The notes: generated by a model from the sequence alone, not told the origin. Shown: positions 37,985 to 48,595, counted from the stretch's first letter. The stretch: 64,000 nucleotides of DNA from an uncultured Ardenticatenia bacterium (GCA_937127125.1 CAKZLO010000002.1:62001-126000); one strand, 5' to 3'. Program-made: numbers and translations.

Positions 37985-39352
37985 TCAGGAGGTCAGCCCA
38001 CTTGTGTCCCGTGGCAGCCTTTCTCCATAGTGCTCATTTTCGCGCACCGTCGCCAGCTCTGCCTGCATACTCCATGGGCCGGTCCACGTGACCACGACAT
38101 CGACCAGCGCACCACGCCAATCGCGCCCGCTGTTATCACAGAAAAAGACCAGCTTGTTGGTGCGCGTGCGCCCCTTCCATTTGCCTTTTTGCTTTCCCTC
38201 CACCAAGATCTCCACGCGCTGGCCGAGCAGACGACGGTTAATGCGCGCCGCGATCTCTTCTTGCAGGGCGTTCACGGCATCCAAGCGACGTTTCTTTTCC
38301 CCTGGCGGCACATCGTCCGGCATCGTCGCAGCCGCGAGCGTACCCGGACGGGGCGAATACATGGCTACGTGGCAGACGTCCATCTGGAGCTCGGCCAGCA
38401 GGTCGAGCGTGTGCTGAAATTGCTGCTCTGTCTCGCCAGGAAAGCCAACGATGACATCTGTCGCAATCGAACATTCCGGCAACTGTTTGCGAATGCGCTC
38501 GATTAACCGACGATAGTCATCCACAGTGTACCCACGACGCATGCGCCGTAAGATCTCATCATCGCCGGCTTGGATGGGCACTTCAATGTGCTCACACACC
38601 TTGGGCAAAGTTCGCACTGCCTCGATCAAGGGCTCGTCAAAATAGCTGGGATGGCTGGTCAGGAAGCGCACACGCACGATGCCCGCCACTGCCGATACCG
38701 CTGCTAGCAAATCAGGAAGACGTGGCGCGTCGCTCCCCAGATCATAACCGTAACGATCCACGATTTGTCCGAGCAATACCACCTCGCGCACACCATTCTG
38801 CGCCAGCGTTTCGACTTCGGAGACGACAGTGGTAAGTGGTCGGCTGCGCTCGCGCCCGCGGCGCGCCGGGATGACACAGTAGCTGCACACGTGATTGCAC
38901 CCTAGCACCACCGGTACCGGTGCACTGACCAGTTGCCCACGCGCATATGAAGGCAGAGTGTAAGGATCGCCTCCACTTCCACAACGTTCTTCTCCGGGGA
39001 GAAGCACGGTCTCCAGATAGCTTATTAAAGGCTGGACCTCACCCGGGGGCATAAAAACGTCCACATGGGGATATCGCTCGCGCAGCTGACCATTGCCCCT
39101 GATGCCCACCATACAACCCATCAAAGCGATGATGAGGGAAGGTCGGCGCTCCTTGAGCGGTTTGAGAGACCAGAGGAACCCGCTGGCCCGATCCTCAGCG
39201 CTCTGGCGGACCACGCACGTGTTCAGCACCACAATATCAGCCTGACGGATATCCTCGGTGTGCTCACATCCCCACGCTTCCAGCGCTGCGGCGACCCGGA
39301 GCGAGTCGGAGCTGTTCATTTGGCAGCCAATAGTCCAGATGGAGTATTTCAT
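37985..39352 (-). CDS. miaB: tRNA (N6-isopentenyl adenosine-37-C2)-methylthiotransferase MiaB family
   Basis: 455 residues. Radical SAM enzyme that adds a methylthio group to A37 of tRNAs. UPF0004 domain: C10 in TIGCQMNSSDS, C46 in NTCVVRQSAED, C80 in GCMVG, which hold the auxiliary [4Fe-4S] cluster. Radical SAM CxxxCxxC: C152, C156, C159 in GCNHVCSYCVIP. A TRAM-like domain ends the protein. The CQMN...NTCVVR pattern favours MiaB over MtaB or RimO. ATG 39352 is selected by AGGGGT at the right distance and by the family's MKYSIWTIGCQMN opening. Confidence 0.93.
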   Translation of the reverse strand: MKYSIWTIGCQMNSSDSLRVAAALEAWGCEHTEDIRQADIVVLNTCVVRQSAEDRASGFLWSLKPLKERRPSLIIALMGCMVGIRGNGQLRERYPHVDVFMPPGEVQPLISYLETVLLPGEERCGSGGDPYTLPSYARGQLVSAPVPVVLGCNHVCSYCVIPARRGRERSRPLTTVVSEVETLAQNGVREVVLLGQIVDRYGYDLGSDAPRLPDLLAAVSAVAGIVRVRFLTSHPSYFDEPLIEAVRTLPKVCEHIEVPIQAGDDEILRRMRRGYTVDDYRRLIERIRKQLPECSIATDVIVGFPGETEQQFQHTLDLLAELQMDVCHVAMYSPRPGTLAAATMPDDVPPGEKKRRLDAVNALQEEIAARINRRLLGQRVEILVEGKQKGKWKGRTRTNKLVFFCDNSGRDWRGALVDVVVTWTGPWSMQAELATVRENEHYGERLPRDTSGLTS

Positions 39353-39851
39353 GACCCCTGTGATTAGGCCTTTATGACCTAGTATCATCGCTAGAGATAA
39401 TATATAGAATCAGGGGTGATTTTTGTCAATGGAAAGAGGCTGAAGATGGTCCCTTGCCACTTTCTACCGTACGATTCTTGCAAGAACGCTAGACGATAAG
39501 TCAGACAAGCTGAATTTTTTCAGCGTCTCCCAGTGGATGTGTCGCCTTACTGTGGATGACAAGATCTTAGGTGAGCGAACAAAGAGAGCCGAACTGGTCA
39601 GCAAGAACAACAGAACGAATGAGCAGTATGGGCTCTGAAACTAGCCATAATCGGCGTATCAAAGAAAGTTTGAGATGTTCTTGTATCACTTGTGGTCACT
39701 TTAGACTCCCCCATCTGAGAAGATCGAATACCCATCCCCGAAGACAGTCATTGATTCGTCGCACCACTACCTCTGACTTAGAACATGCCCTGCCCACACA
39801 TGTAACCTCACCACACCGACCTAATCCTGCAAACTGAAGAAGCTAATTCGC
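39353..39851. other. AT-rich intergenic region (499 bp)
   Basis: Apart from the miaB promoter it holds a perfect 12-bp palindrome TTCTTGCAAGAA (39475-39486) and a 6-bp-stem hairpin GCTGAA-TTTT-TTCAGC (39509-39524). The hairpin could act as a weak terminator. A plus-strand open frame of 88 codons at 39571-39837 has no family features and I do not call it a gene. Confidence 0.5.
39401..39429 (-). promoter_or_regulatory. miaB promoter
   Basis: Minus strand -35 TTGACA (39424-39429, perfect), 17-bp spacer, -10 TATATA (39401-39406). It points leftward to miaB, whose start lies about 45 bp downstream. Confidence 0.7.
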
Positions 39852-41546
39852 TTAAGGTACTACGAACAGTTCTGCATCTCCAATCTCGAGAATCTTCCTT
39901 GCATCTTGGTTGGTAAGACCACCGTAGCGATTCTTCCTTACCACGAAGAACTGTCTTGCCATACCTTCAAATTCGGTATTTTCTACTTCTGCTTTTACTT
40001 TTGCTGGCACAGCCTTATACCATAGGTAGAACCGCACAGGCTCGTCGGCAGGTGCTCGAGCTATGACCACATCACCAGGCTGTATCTGCTTAGATAGCAC
40101 ATCGACAACTATTGGAGCCTCAGGAAAGTACCCTGTGTCATCGTATTTAGCAATTACGTTATGATTCATAAGCAACACACCTGAAGAGATGGTAAGCAGT
40201 AGGAGGACAACTTTTACAAGCACACGAATGTAGGATCCCAACACAGGTGAAATACCAGCATCAACGTAAACAAACAAGAAGGGCAACACATATATCCAAG
40301 TTCTACGGAAAGGAATTGCGTGTTGTACAAAGAGAGTGACTGCAGCGCCCAACACGAGTGCTGGGACTAGACTAAGAACATCCCATTGTCTCCGTCGATA
40401 CATCTGATACAGTCCACTGAGGATTAGTAATCCACAAATTCCAATCACCACAAGAGGGACGTCACGACTAAAAGCACTCAGCGTGTTGGATATATGATCA
40501 GGCAACCGAGCCAGAAAGTCAGAAAATTCGAGGCTTCTGACAAAGCGATTATTTACTATAGAGTTAATACCATTGCTAGCAATTATCACCGGGGTATAGA
40601 GGAAGGAAGTAAAAAAGGCCACGACTACCGTGTACGGCACCAAGTAATGCCTGGCAATCCATTTAAACGTTCGATGACCCAACAGCAGCACGACAACTGT
40701 CCACAACAAAAGACCAGCCGCTGGAAAGAGAAAGGAAGGTACCGCGAACAGACCTAAACTTGTCACCAATGACATTGCGACGCAAAGCGGCAACGATGGA
40801 GTCCGCGAGAAACGAAAGCTTAGTATGGCCAAGCAAAGACTCAAGAGCACCACTATAGAATAGCCACGAGCCATCGTATCATACAGGATTAAGAAGGGGA
40901 ACACCGCAACCATAGCTGCACTTAGATAACCACTTTGGCCACCCAAAATAATTCTCGACAGACAGAACGAAGCCACTATTACACTTATACCGGCGAGCAG
41001 AGCCGGTAAGCGAATGGCAACAGGGTGACTACCGAACAGCTCGACCGAAGCCCGAACCAGGAGCGTATGAAGAACGTGGTTGTTCGGAAGTGGGTAGTAG
41101 AATAGATCAGAGACACCTTTGTTCACAAAGTTAAGAAAAGTGTAAGCTTCGTCGTAACGCATAGGCTGACTTAAGAAATAGCAACGCACTGCCAACCCAA
41201 CGGCAATCACCACGGCAAGCCAAGCAGTTGCATCAGCAACCATGCCGCGAATCCAGCTAGCAACAGCACATAGCTCCTTTGCGAGCGAGCATACCAGCCG
41301 CGTGAACTTGCTCAACACAGTGGCACCCCTGTGCCTCTGGAGATACCAAGCTGCACAAGCAAGAATCCCGACAGCTATGCCGTAGGATAGGCACACAAGA
41401 CGGTTGACGCTGTGAAACGGTTGCCATGGCCCACTGTACCAGGTCAAGCCCGACCAGTTGACATGCAAAGGCAGGAGACTAAGTGTTACAAGGGCAGCCG
41501 CAGTCGCCGAAAGGAACGCTGCTTCCAGATATCTCAACATTTTCAT
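39852..41546 (-). CDS. GT39-type membrane glycosyltransferase (GT-C fold)
   Basis: 564 residues with about 12 or more helices. The acidic catalytic pair of the ArnT/PMT-type enzymes is D132-E133 in RYDEAYTFLNF after an N-terminal extension of about 110 residues holding two extra helices. It should transfer a sugar from a polyprenyl-phosphate donor on the outer face of the membrane. It differs from the four GT39 genes at 51-60 kb by lacking their C-terminal beta domain (a short C-terminal soluble part remains) and by a more AT-rich sequence, which may mean recent transfer. ATG 41546 follows a GGGAAG site; TTG at 41561 is an alternative start. Confidence 0.8.
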   Translation of the reverse strand: MKMLRYLEAAFLSATAAALVTLSLLPLHVNWSGLTWYSGPWQPFHSVNRLVCLSYGIAVGILACAAWYLQRHRGATVLSKFTRLVCSLAKELCAVASWIRGMVADATAWLAVVIAVGLAVRCYFLSQPMRYDEAYTFLNFVNKGVSDLFYYPLPNNHVLHTLLVRASVELFGSHPVAIRLPALLAGISVIVASFCLSRIILGGQSGYLSAAMVAVFPFLILYDTMARGYSIVVLLSLCLAILSFRFSRTPSLPLCVAMSLVTSLGLFAVPSFLFPAAGLLLWTVVVLLLGHRTFKWIARHYLVPYTVVVAFFTSFLYTPVIIASNGINSIVNNRFVRSLEFSDFLARLPDHISNTLSAFSRDVPLVVIGICGLLILSGLYQMYRRRQWDVLSLVPALVLGAAVTLFVQHAIPFRRTWIYVLPFLFVYVDAGISPVLGSYIRVLVKVVLLLLTISSGVLLMNHNVIAKYDDTGYFPEAPIVVDVLSKQIQPGDVVIARAPADEPVRFYLWYKAVPAKVKAEVENTEFEGMARQFFVVRKNRYGGLTNQDARKILEIGDAELFVVP

Positions 41547-41744
41547 CACTTCCCGTGCCAACTAGCACCTCGACCCGAATGGAAAGATTCGAAGTAAATC
41601 AATAATACTCCTAGAGGGTTTCTGGAAAAATCTATCTTGATACTAAATTGAACGGTGGACGTTGCTTTCAAAACATCGTCCCGAGCTATATTGTCAAGCA
41701 TTTTCTCTTGCCAGTTTAGTCAATGGAGGTAAATGCTTTTCAAG

Positions 41745-43181
41745 CTACAATTTCGGCTTAAGCCCAGATGAGAGCCCGTCGAACTCCAAAACCCCTTGTG
41801 GTTCTGCCTGTCGTTCCTGTGCGCGCGTTTTTAGTCCAAGAGACGCCAGCACCATCAAAGAGGAAAGAACTCCAGCGATCAGGTACGCCATGGCGTAGCC
41901 TGCCACACCACCTCCTAAAGAGCCTGCGATGGCACCGACTGCGGCCCCACCCACCATCTGCCCCGCTCCAATAAATAGATTGACCGAACCTTGGGCTGAG
42001 GCACGTTCATCCGGACGCGCCTCGCCCAACACGATGTAACGCAATGGAGCACCAATCAAGCTGGCCACGCCAAAGCCGATCAACATGAGGCTCACATAGA
42101 AAAAAGATATCTGCTGGGCACCCCACAGTGCCAATCCGAACGTCCCAGCACTCATCACAATGGTTCCACTCAATACTACCACGCGCGAACCCAAACGATC
42201 GAGCAATCGTCCTACAATTGGCGAGCCAACTGCTACAGCGACTACCAACGGCAACAACATAAAGCTCGCTGCGGAAGCTGTCACCTGATAGGCCGCCACC
42301 GCCAGCTGGGGGATGAAAGCAATTCCAGACTCGATCAAGCCCGCGCCAGTGGCCAAGACGACCACGAGCTGCATCTGGCGGGAACGGTACAGCCCGGGAC
42401 GCAGGACTGGCTCCACAGCACGCTGCTCCGCCCTTACAAAAAGGGGCAACATCAGCAAGGCAATCAGTAAGAAAGGCCACACCTCTGATGACGTCAAACT
42501 GCCTATAACGTCGGTTGTATCCAGACGGTTGATTCCATACGCCAATGAGGCAAGTGAAACGGCCAGGATGGCCATTCCCATCTTGTCAAACTCGCCCTGC
42601 CGCGCAGGCTGTGTGGTAGGCAACAGGCGCCAGCCCGCAACAATGATAGCCAGCGCAATGGGCAGATTGATCACGAACAACCATTGCCATCCAACAAGCA
42701 ACAACGCACCCCCGATGATCGGACCGATGATAAACGCAATGCCAAACACAGCGCCGATCAGCCCCAAGGCGCTGCCTCGTTTCTCTGCAGGGAACGTGTC
42801 GCCGATCACGGCACTGGCAACTGGGAAGATGCCGCCCGAACCAAACCCCTGTACAGCGCGGCCAAACAACACCACGGCGAACGAGGGCGCGAGCGCTACG
42901 ATCGCAGAGCCCAGCGCAAATAACGACACATCGAGGATGTAAATCGAGCGGCGCCCAAACGTGTCCGACAGCCGCGCCCAAAGCGGCGTGCCCACCAGAT
43001 TGGACAGCACATACACAGCATAGGTCCATGCCAGTGATCGATCTTCGACAGCAAAGTACTGTTGGATAGCTGGTAGCGCTGGAGCGACAATAGCAATGTC
43101 CAACGCCCCCATCAACACACCCACGAACAGTACAATCAATAATCGATTACGCGCCCTATCACCACCAGAACTTATAGTCAT
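41745..43181 (-). CDS. Major facilitator superfamily exporter, DHA2-like
   Basis: 478 residues, 14 probable helices. GALDIAIVAPALPAIQ near the start, LSDTFGRRSIYILD (motif A) and RAVQGFGSGG are typical of the 14-helix drug/H+ antiporter family. It probably exports drugs or other amphiphiles; the substrate cannot be inferred. It stands alone with gaps of 198 bp to its downstream neighbour and 123 bp to nuoN. Confidence 0.88.
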   Translation of the reverse strand: MTISSGGDRARNRLLIVLFVGVLMGALDIAIVAPALPAIQQYFAVEDRSLAWTYAVYVLSNLVGTPLWARLSDTFGRRSIYILDVSLFALGSAIVALAPSFAVVLFGRAVQGFGSGGIFPVASAVIGDTFPAEKRGSALGLIGAVFGIAFIIGPIIGGALLLVGWQWLFVINLPIALAIIVAGWRLLPTTQPARQGEFDKMGMAILAVSLASLAYGINRLDTTDVIGSLTSSEVWPFLLIALLMLPLFVRAEQRAVEPVLRPGLYRSRQMQLVVVLATGAGLIESGIAFIPQLAVAAYQVTASAASFMLLPLVVAVAVGSPIVGRLLDRLGSRVVVLSGTIVMSAGTFGLALWGAQQISFFYVSLMLIGFGVASLIGAPLRYIVLGEARPDERASAQGSVNLFIGAGQMVGGAAVGAIAGSLGGGVAGYAMAYLIAGVLSSLMVLASLGLKTRAQERQAEPQGVLEFDGLSSGLKPKL

Positions 43182-43304
43182 TCTTCACTTTCCATCCACA
43201 ACAGAAACTGCACTCACATGCCTTGACCAATGGGTGTCAATACACAGGAGAGCTCAGGGGGACCTGCCCACTTCTCCTACTGACAGATTTCTCAATGCGG
43301 TCGA

Positions 43305-44822
43305 TCAGAATGAAGCAGCAAGAAGGCTTACCGAGTCGCTTGCCAGGCGAATGAAAGGCTCGGCATAAAGAGCGATCATCAACACCATCAGCGCTGCTAC
43401 ACCCACGGCTACGCGCAAGCCGGGCCCCTCATCGAAGGGTGGAGCGTCAGGCGCCTCGCCAAAGAACATCTGGCGCATGATAGCATAGTAGTAGTACACC
43501 GATATAACGCTGTTGACGATGCCCACCACAGCCAACATGATCATCTGTCGCTGGATGGCAGCGCCGAAAACGAACAGCTTACCCACAAAACCGGCCGTTG
43601 GGGGTATGCCTATTAAGGAAAGTAAGAAGAGAAACATAGTGATGGCCAAAAAAGAGTTGCGGCGCATCAGTCCGGCGAAGGCGTCCAGCTGTGCCGACCC
43701 GGTATGATTCTCAACCGCGATCACCACAGCAAACGCACCTAAGTTGGTAAACAGATAGGCAAAGAGGTAAATAAGCAAACCGTTCAAGCCAGTCGTCCAG
43801 CTGTGTGCTTCAGGCGCGAGCGCCACTAGACCGATCAGCATATACCCTGCCTGCGCAATACTCGAGTACGCCAGCAGACGCTTAACATTGCTCTGCCAGA
43901 GCGCCACCAGGTTGCCCAGAGTCATTGTGACAATGGCCACACCCGCCAGTACAGATATCCAGTCCAGCTGGAAACCGGGCAATGCAGTGAGCAACAAACG
44001 CATCAGCACGGCGAACCCAGCTGCCTTGGGCCCCACTGAGAGAAAAGCCGTTACGGGAGTGGGGGCTCCTTCGTAGGCATCCGGCGCCCACTGATGGAAG
44101 GGCACCAATGCGATCTTGAAACCTAATCCGACCAGTACCATAATGAGAGCCGGATATACCAACCAATGCACGGGGATCACACTGCCTGTCAGCACTGCAG
44201 CGATACTCGCCAGATCAAGGGTGCCGGTTGCGCCGTAAAGCAAGGAAAAACCATACAGCATCACGGCAGAAGCCGTCGCGCCGTAGACAAAATACTTGAC
44301 AGCTCCCTCCGTCGAGCGCTCGTCCTCACGCAGGTAGCCAGTGAGCAGGTAGCTGGTGATGCTTAGAAATTCAAGCGACAGGTAAATCATCAGCAGATTG
44401 GTTGCTGCAGCTGACAACGTCATCGCCAGACCAGCAAACAAGATAAGTGCATAGAACTCACCATGAAAACGGATGTGCGCGCGCACATAATTACCCGAGG
44501 AGAGCAACACCAGGGCGAGCACAATTGCGGTGAACAGCTTGAAGAAGAGGGCAAGCGGATCCAGCACCATCATAGGGGTTTGGTCACCGCCAAAGTCTTT
44601 ACCAGTGGTAAAGGTGATAGCCGCGCCACCAGTGCTCCCCAATGGCCAAATGAGCACAGCAGCCACCAGCAGCGCCACCGTACCAGCCAAAGCTATCCAA
44701 GGCAAGAGGTGTCGGGAACCGTTCCCATTCCTCCAAAGCATATCCAGCCCCAACACTACCAATGCTACCAGCGTCAGCACCAGCTCGGGCAAGAGTAGCA
44801 CAAGAAATTGAGTAAGCGTCAA
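43305..44822 (-). CDS. nuoN: NADH-quinone oxidoreductase subunit N
   Basis: 505 residues, 14 helices. Antiporter-like proton-pumping subunit of complex I. The proton-channel segment LVPFHQWAPDAYEGAPTPVTAFLSVGPK is clear. I chose TTG 44822 because AGGAGGG lies 7 nt upstream; a GTG at 44849 would start upstream of that site. It is the last gene of the nuo operon. Confidence 0.95.
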   Translation of the reverse strand: MTLTQFLVLLLPELVLTLVALVVLGLDMLWRNGNGSRHLLPWIALAGTVALLVAAVLIWPLGSTGGAAITFTTGKDFGGDQTPMMVLDPLALFFKLFTAIVLALVLLSSGNYVRAHIRFHGEFYALILFAGLAMTLSAAATNLLMIYLSLEFLSITSYLLTGYLREDERSTEGAVKYFVYGATASAVMLYGFSLLYGATGTLDLASIAAVLTGSVIPVHWLVYPALIMVLVGLGFKIALVPFHQWAPDAYEGAPTPVTAFLSVGPKAAGFAVLMRLLLTALPGFQLDWISVLAGVAIVTMTLGNLVALWQSNVKRLLAYSSIAQAGYMLIGLVALAPEAHSWTTGLNGLLIYLFAYLFTNLGAFAVVIAVENHTGSAQLDAFAGLMRRNSFLAITMFLFLLSLIGIPPTAGFVGKLFVFGAAIQRQMIMLAVVGIVNSVISVYYYYAIMRQMFFGEAPDAPPFDEGPGLRVAVGVAALMVLMIALYAEPFIRLASDSVSLLAASF

Positions 44823-44887
44823 AGCTGTCCCTCCTGTACTGACTTCCACGAAGGAGACAATTTACACTACTCCAGAAGGTGCCATCC

Positions 44888-46429
44888 CTACAACATAGCC
44901 AACAGTGCCGTGGTAGCGGCGTTGATTACATTCAGTACTGGCGCCGGATATATGCCCACCAGCACCATAAAGAACAGCAAAGGGGCCATCGTAATCACCT
45001 CGAAGCGTGCCATATCCAGTGAGAAGTGCCAGTGCGCCGGATTGAAAATCTCCTGCCATCGCTCTTCACTGAATTCGCCCAGAAAGACATGCTGGACAAT
45101 CTTCCAGAGAATATACGCTGCACCTAATACGATGGCGACGACACCGATGATGGCATACGTGGGGATAAGAGCGAAAGCTCCTCGGAACACCATAAACTCA
45201 CTGATGAAACCGGCCAACCCAGGCAGCCCCAACGAGGCCAATGCGGTCGTGAGCATCACCCCGTAGTAAACAGGCATCTTGGCGCTCAATCCACCAAATG
45301 CCTTCAGATCGCGTGTGTGGGTACGCTCGTAGATGACACCTACTAGGAAGAACAGACCACCTGTGATGATGCCATGGTTGAACATCTGCAACACGGCACC
45401 GTTCAACGCGATTGCACGGCTGGTCAACACTGGGTTGGCAACCTCCAATGAAGCGGCTGCAGCTACCAGTCCCAACATGAAGAAACCCATATGGCTTACT
45501 GAGGAATAGGCAATCAGCCGCTTCAGGTCCCATTGCGCCATACTGACCAAGGCGCCGTAGATCATGCTGATCAGGGCCAACACCCCAATCCAAGGTGCGA
45601 ACTGCTTGAACAAGTCTGGGAAGAATGGCAACAGAATGCGAATCATGCCGTAACCTCCCAGCTTCAGCAATACACCCGCCAGCACCACAGATCCAGCAGT
45701 GGGTGCCGCTGTATGCGCGTCGGGCAGCCAGGTATGGAAAGGCCAGGAAGGCACTTTGATCGCAAAGGCCAGAAAAATGGCCCAGAAGGCAGCAATTGCC
45801 AAGCCTGGGTTGCCTGCGAGCGGTTTAAGGCCAGGTATCTGCAATATGTTCCATGTACCAGTGGTCATGTAGATGGCGATGAAGGCCAACAACATAGCCA
45901 CTGAACCGACCAGGGTATAGAGGAAGAACTTGATCGCTGAGTACTGTGGGCGATCTTGAGGTTGTCCCCAGATCCCGATCAGAAGGAACATCGGTACCAG
46001 ACCGACTTCCCAGAAAATGTAGAAAAGCACCAGATCGAGCGCCACAAAGACGCCGATCATGCCCGTTTCAAGCAATAGAAAGAGGGCAAAAAATTCCTTG
46101 ACGCGCTTTTTGATCGTATACGAAGAATAGAACAGAGAAAGCGTTGTCAAGAGCGTAGTCAAGAAGACGAGCGGTAAGCTGATCCCATCCACACCGACCC
46201 GATAGTAGGCATTGAGGGTAGGAATCCAGGTGGCCTCCTCGAGGAACTTTATCTCACCCGCGTTCTGGGCGTAAAGCAACCAGGCGATCAGCGAGAGCAC
46301 GAGCGAGGGCACACTGAACAGCACAGCCACCAGCTTGATCTCCCGCTCGCGCCTACCCGGGATCAGCGCCACTACGACAGCACCCAGCAGCGGGATGAAG
46401 GTGATCAGAGTGAGAAACGGGAAGTTCAT
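44888..46429 (-). CDS. nuoM: NADH-quinone oxidoreductase subunit M
   Basis: 513 residues, 14 helices. Antiporter-like subunit. KVPSWPFHTWLPDAHTAAPTAGSVVLAG and LKLGGYGMIRI are diagnostic for NuoM, and the conserved helix with SVSHMGFFMLG is also present. AGGAGG lies 10 nt before the start. It is 65 bp upstream of nuoN and 21 bp downstream of nuoL. Confidence 0.96.
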   Translation of the reverse strand: MNFPFLTLITFIPLLGAVVVALIPGRREREIKLVAVLFSVPSLVLSLIAWLLYAQNAGEIKFLEEATWIPTLNAYYRVGVDGISLPLVFLTTLLTTLSLFYSSYTIKKRVKEFFALFLLLETGMIGVFVALDLVLFYIFWEVGLVPMFLLIGIWGQPQDRPQYSAIKFFLYTLVGSVAMLLAFIAIYMTTGTWNILQIPGLKPLAGNPGLAIAAFWAIFLAFAIKVPSWPFHTWLPDAHTAAPTAGSVVLAGVLLKLGGYGMIRILLPFFPDLFKQFAPWIGVLALISMIYGALVSMAQWDLKRLIAYSSVSHMGFFMLGLVAAAASLEVANPVLTSRAIALNGAVLQMFNHGIITGGLFFLVGVIYERTHTRDLKAFGGLSAKMPVYYGVMLTTALASLGLPGLAGFISEFMVFRGAFALIPTYAIIGVVAIVLGAAYILWKIVQHVFLGEFSEERWQEIFNPAHWHFSLDMARFEVITMAPLLFFMVLVGIYPAPVLNVINAATTALLAML

Positions 46430-46450
46430 CAGTGCGCTGCCTCCTTGTGA

Positions 46451-48595
46451 TCAGAAGTACAGGTACAGCCCCAGCAACAGCAAAATCGTCACCGCCACTA
46501 CGAGCAGGTAGTTTTGCACGCGGCCCGTTTCCGAGTAGCGTAGCCCACGTCCCGCAGCGTTGAAGAGCTGAGCTGTTCCCTCAACAAACCAGCGATCCAC
46601 CACCACACTGTCCAATACGCGCACAATATCTGAAGCGACCCGTCCTGCCGCACCCACCAAATCCACAAACGGGTCGATGATCCACCGATCGTCGATGTTG
46701 AAACAGAAGTTGGACAACCATACCACTGGTCGGATGATCACCTGTTGATAGAGCTCGTCAATGTAATACTTGTTGCGCAGTAAGGTGAAGACGGGACCCA
46801 GCACCACCTGAAATGGTTCCACCTGCCCCGGGCGATAGTTGCGGTAAAGCAACCAGCCGAGCAACAGTCCAGCTACTGCTAGCACTGTCGAGATAGCTGC
46901 CACCGTGAAGTTGAAAGGAACTGCTTCAGCATGCACCACTTCGCTCGCTTCGTGCACGCCCCCCATGAAGTGGTGCAACGGGCTGCCCAAGAATGGAGCA
47001 TTTACAAAGCCAAACAACAGTGCGAACAGGGCGAGAACAATCAATGGGATTGTCATGCTTGATGGCGACTCATGGGCGTGACGCGCGGCCGTGTGACGCG
47101 GCTCCCCCCAGAAGACCAATCCCAACTGTCGCCCCATATACAGCGCGGTAAAGAAGGCCCCCAGAGTGCCTGCCAACCACACCCAGAAAGGCAGGTTAAG
47201 AGCGCCATCGGCGCGCCACAGATGAAACGCCTCAGCCAGAATTTCGTCCTTGCTCCAGAAACCGGCAAAGGGCACGATACCCACCAGCGCGAGAGTGCCC
47301 GCCAAGTAGGCAACAAACGTGTATGGCATGCGATGGCGCAATCCCCCCATTGCTTTCATATCGTTGGGGTTGAAATGCTCCGTGTGAACATGGTCAGCGT
47401 GTGCCGCGACGTGGTGTCCGTGCTCGACCCCATGGATCACCGAGCCGGCGCCCAGGAATAACAACGCCTTAAAAAAGGCATGGGTCAACAGGTGGAAGAT
47501 ACCAGCTACCAAACTGCCCAGCCCCAATCCCATCATCATATAACCCAATTGACTGATGGTGGAATAGGCCAGCACACGCTTAATGTCATCCTGAGCCAAG
47601 CCAATAGTCGCCCCCAGCAGCGCGGTGATGGCCCCGACGATTGCCACCCAGTGTAAAGCGGGAGCGTCCGCCACCTCGAAGCCAGCGATGAAAAGTGGCA
47701 ACATGCGCGCCACCAGATATACGCCCGCTGCCACCATTGTCGCGGCATGGATCAATGCCGACACTGGAGTGGGGCCTTCCATTGCATCCGGCAACCACAC
47801 ATGGAGAGGAAACTGGGCACTCTTGCCCACTGCACCCCCGAACACCAAAAGTGCAATCACTGTGACTGCCGGCATACCCAATAGCGAAATAGTCTGCAAG
47901 GTTTCCAAAGTCTCGGGCCGGAAGATCTCGCGCAGAGTGACCGTGCCCGTGTAGCTGTAGAGCAGAGCAATCCCTGAGAAGAGCAATACGTCTCCGATAC
48001 GCGTGGTGATGAACGCCTTCAGAGCCGCCTTCCGCGCGCGGATCACTTGTGCTTCATCAATGTGGTGCTCATCATCTGCCTTGCGGAACGACCAGAAGCC
48101 GATCAACAGGTATGAACAAAGCCCCATGATTTCCCACGACACGAACAGCAACACCAGGTCACGCGCCACTACCAGCCCAAGCATGCCGGCTGCGAACAAT
48201 GAGATATAAGCGAAGAAACGTGCATAGCGCGGGTCTTGGTCCGGCTGCCCCAGCTTCATGTAGCCCTGCGAGTAGATAAAAATCATCAGACATACGAAGG
48301 GCACCATAAAGAGCATGGCCGCCGTAAAGCCATCCACAGCGAAGCCCAGATCAAGGACAGTTGTGCCCGCAGGTAACCATGGCACACGCAGCTGCCAGCC
48401 TTCCACCTGGATATGCTCACCACCCAGCAGCGTCGCCAGCAACACCGCCCATGCTAGCACGGTAGACAGCGCGATGCTCCCAATGGCGATATCGGAGCTG
48501 AGACGATTGTAGCGGTAGGTAAATAGCACGATCACCGCAAACGCCAGTAACGGGAAGAGCGGTATCAACGGCGTGAAGCTAAAGAGGAAGTCCAT
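46451..48595 (-). CDS. nuoL: NADH-quinone oxidoreductase subunit L
   Basis: 714 residues, about 16 helices, including the long C-terminal lateral helix region. KSAQFPLHVWLPDAMEGPTPVSALIHAATMV is the conserved core of the proton path. A His-rich cytoplasmic/periplasmic loop (HGVEHGHHVAAHADHVHTEH) around residues 395-415 is longer than in the E. coli protein. The ATG at 48595 has GGGG 8 nt upstream; TTG 48601 is less likely. Confidence 0.96.
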   Translation of the reverse strand: MDFLFSFTPLIPLFPLLAFAVIVLFTYRYNRLSSDIAIGSIALSTVLAWAVLLATLLGGEHIQVEGWQLRVPWLPAGTTVLDLGFAVDGFTAAMLFMVPFVCLMIFIYSQGYMKLGQPDQDPRYARFFAYISLFAAGMLGLVVARDLVLLFVSWEIMGLCSYLLIGFWSFRKADDEHHIDEAQVIRARKAALKAFITTRIGDVLLFSGIALLYSYTGTVTLREIFRPETLETLQTISLLGMPAVTVIALLVFGGAVGKSAQFPLHVWLPDAMEGPTPVSALIHAATMVAAGVYLVARMLPLFIAGFEVADAPALHWVAIVGAITALLGATIGLAQDDIKRVLAYSTISQLGYMMMGLGLGSLVAGIFHLLTHAFFKALLFLGAGSVIHGVEHGHHVAAHADHVHTEHFNPNDMKAMGGLRHRMPYTFVAYLAGTLALVGIVPFAGFWSKDEILAEAFHLWRADGALNLPFWVWLAGTLGAFFTALYMGRQLGLVFWGEPRHTAARHAHESPSSMTIPLIVLALFALLFGFVNAPFLGSPLHHFMGGVHEASEVVHAEAVPFNFTVAAISTVLAVAGLLLGWLLYRNYRPGQVEPFQVVLGPVFTLLRNKYYIDELYQQVIIRPVVWLSNFCFNIDDRWIIDPFVDLVGAAGRVASDIVRVLDSVVVDRWFVEGTAQLFNAAGRGLRYSETGRVQNYLLVVAVTILLLLGLYLYF

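Noticed and set aside
37722-38030. 102-codon plus-strand open frame overlapping the miaB 3' end
   Set aside because: It overlaps a sure gene and has no recognisable domain.
39571-39837. 88-codon plus-strand open frame in the AT-rich gap
   Set aside because: No family features, basic low-complexity content and no convincing ribosome site.
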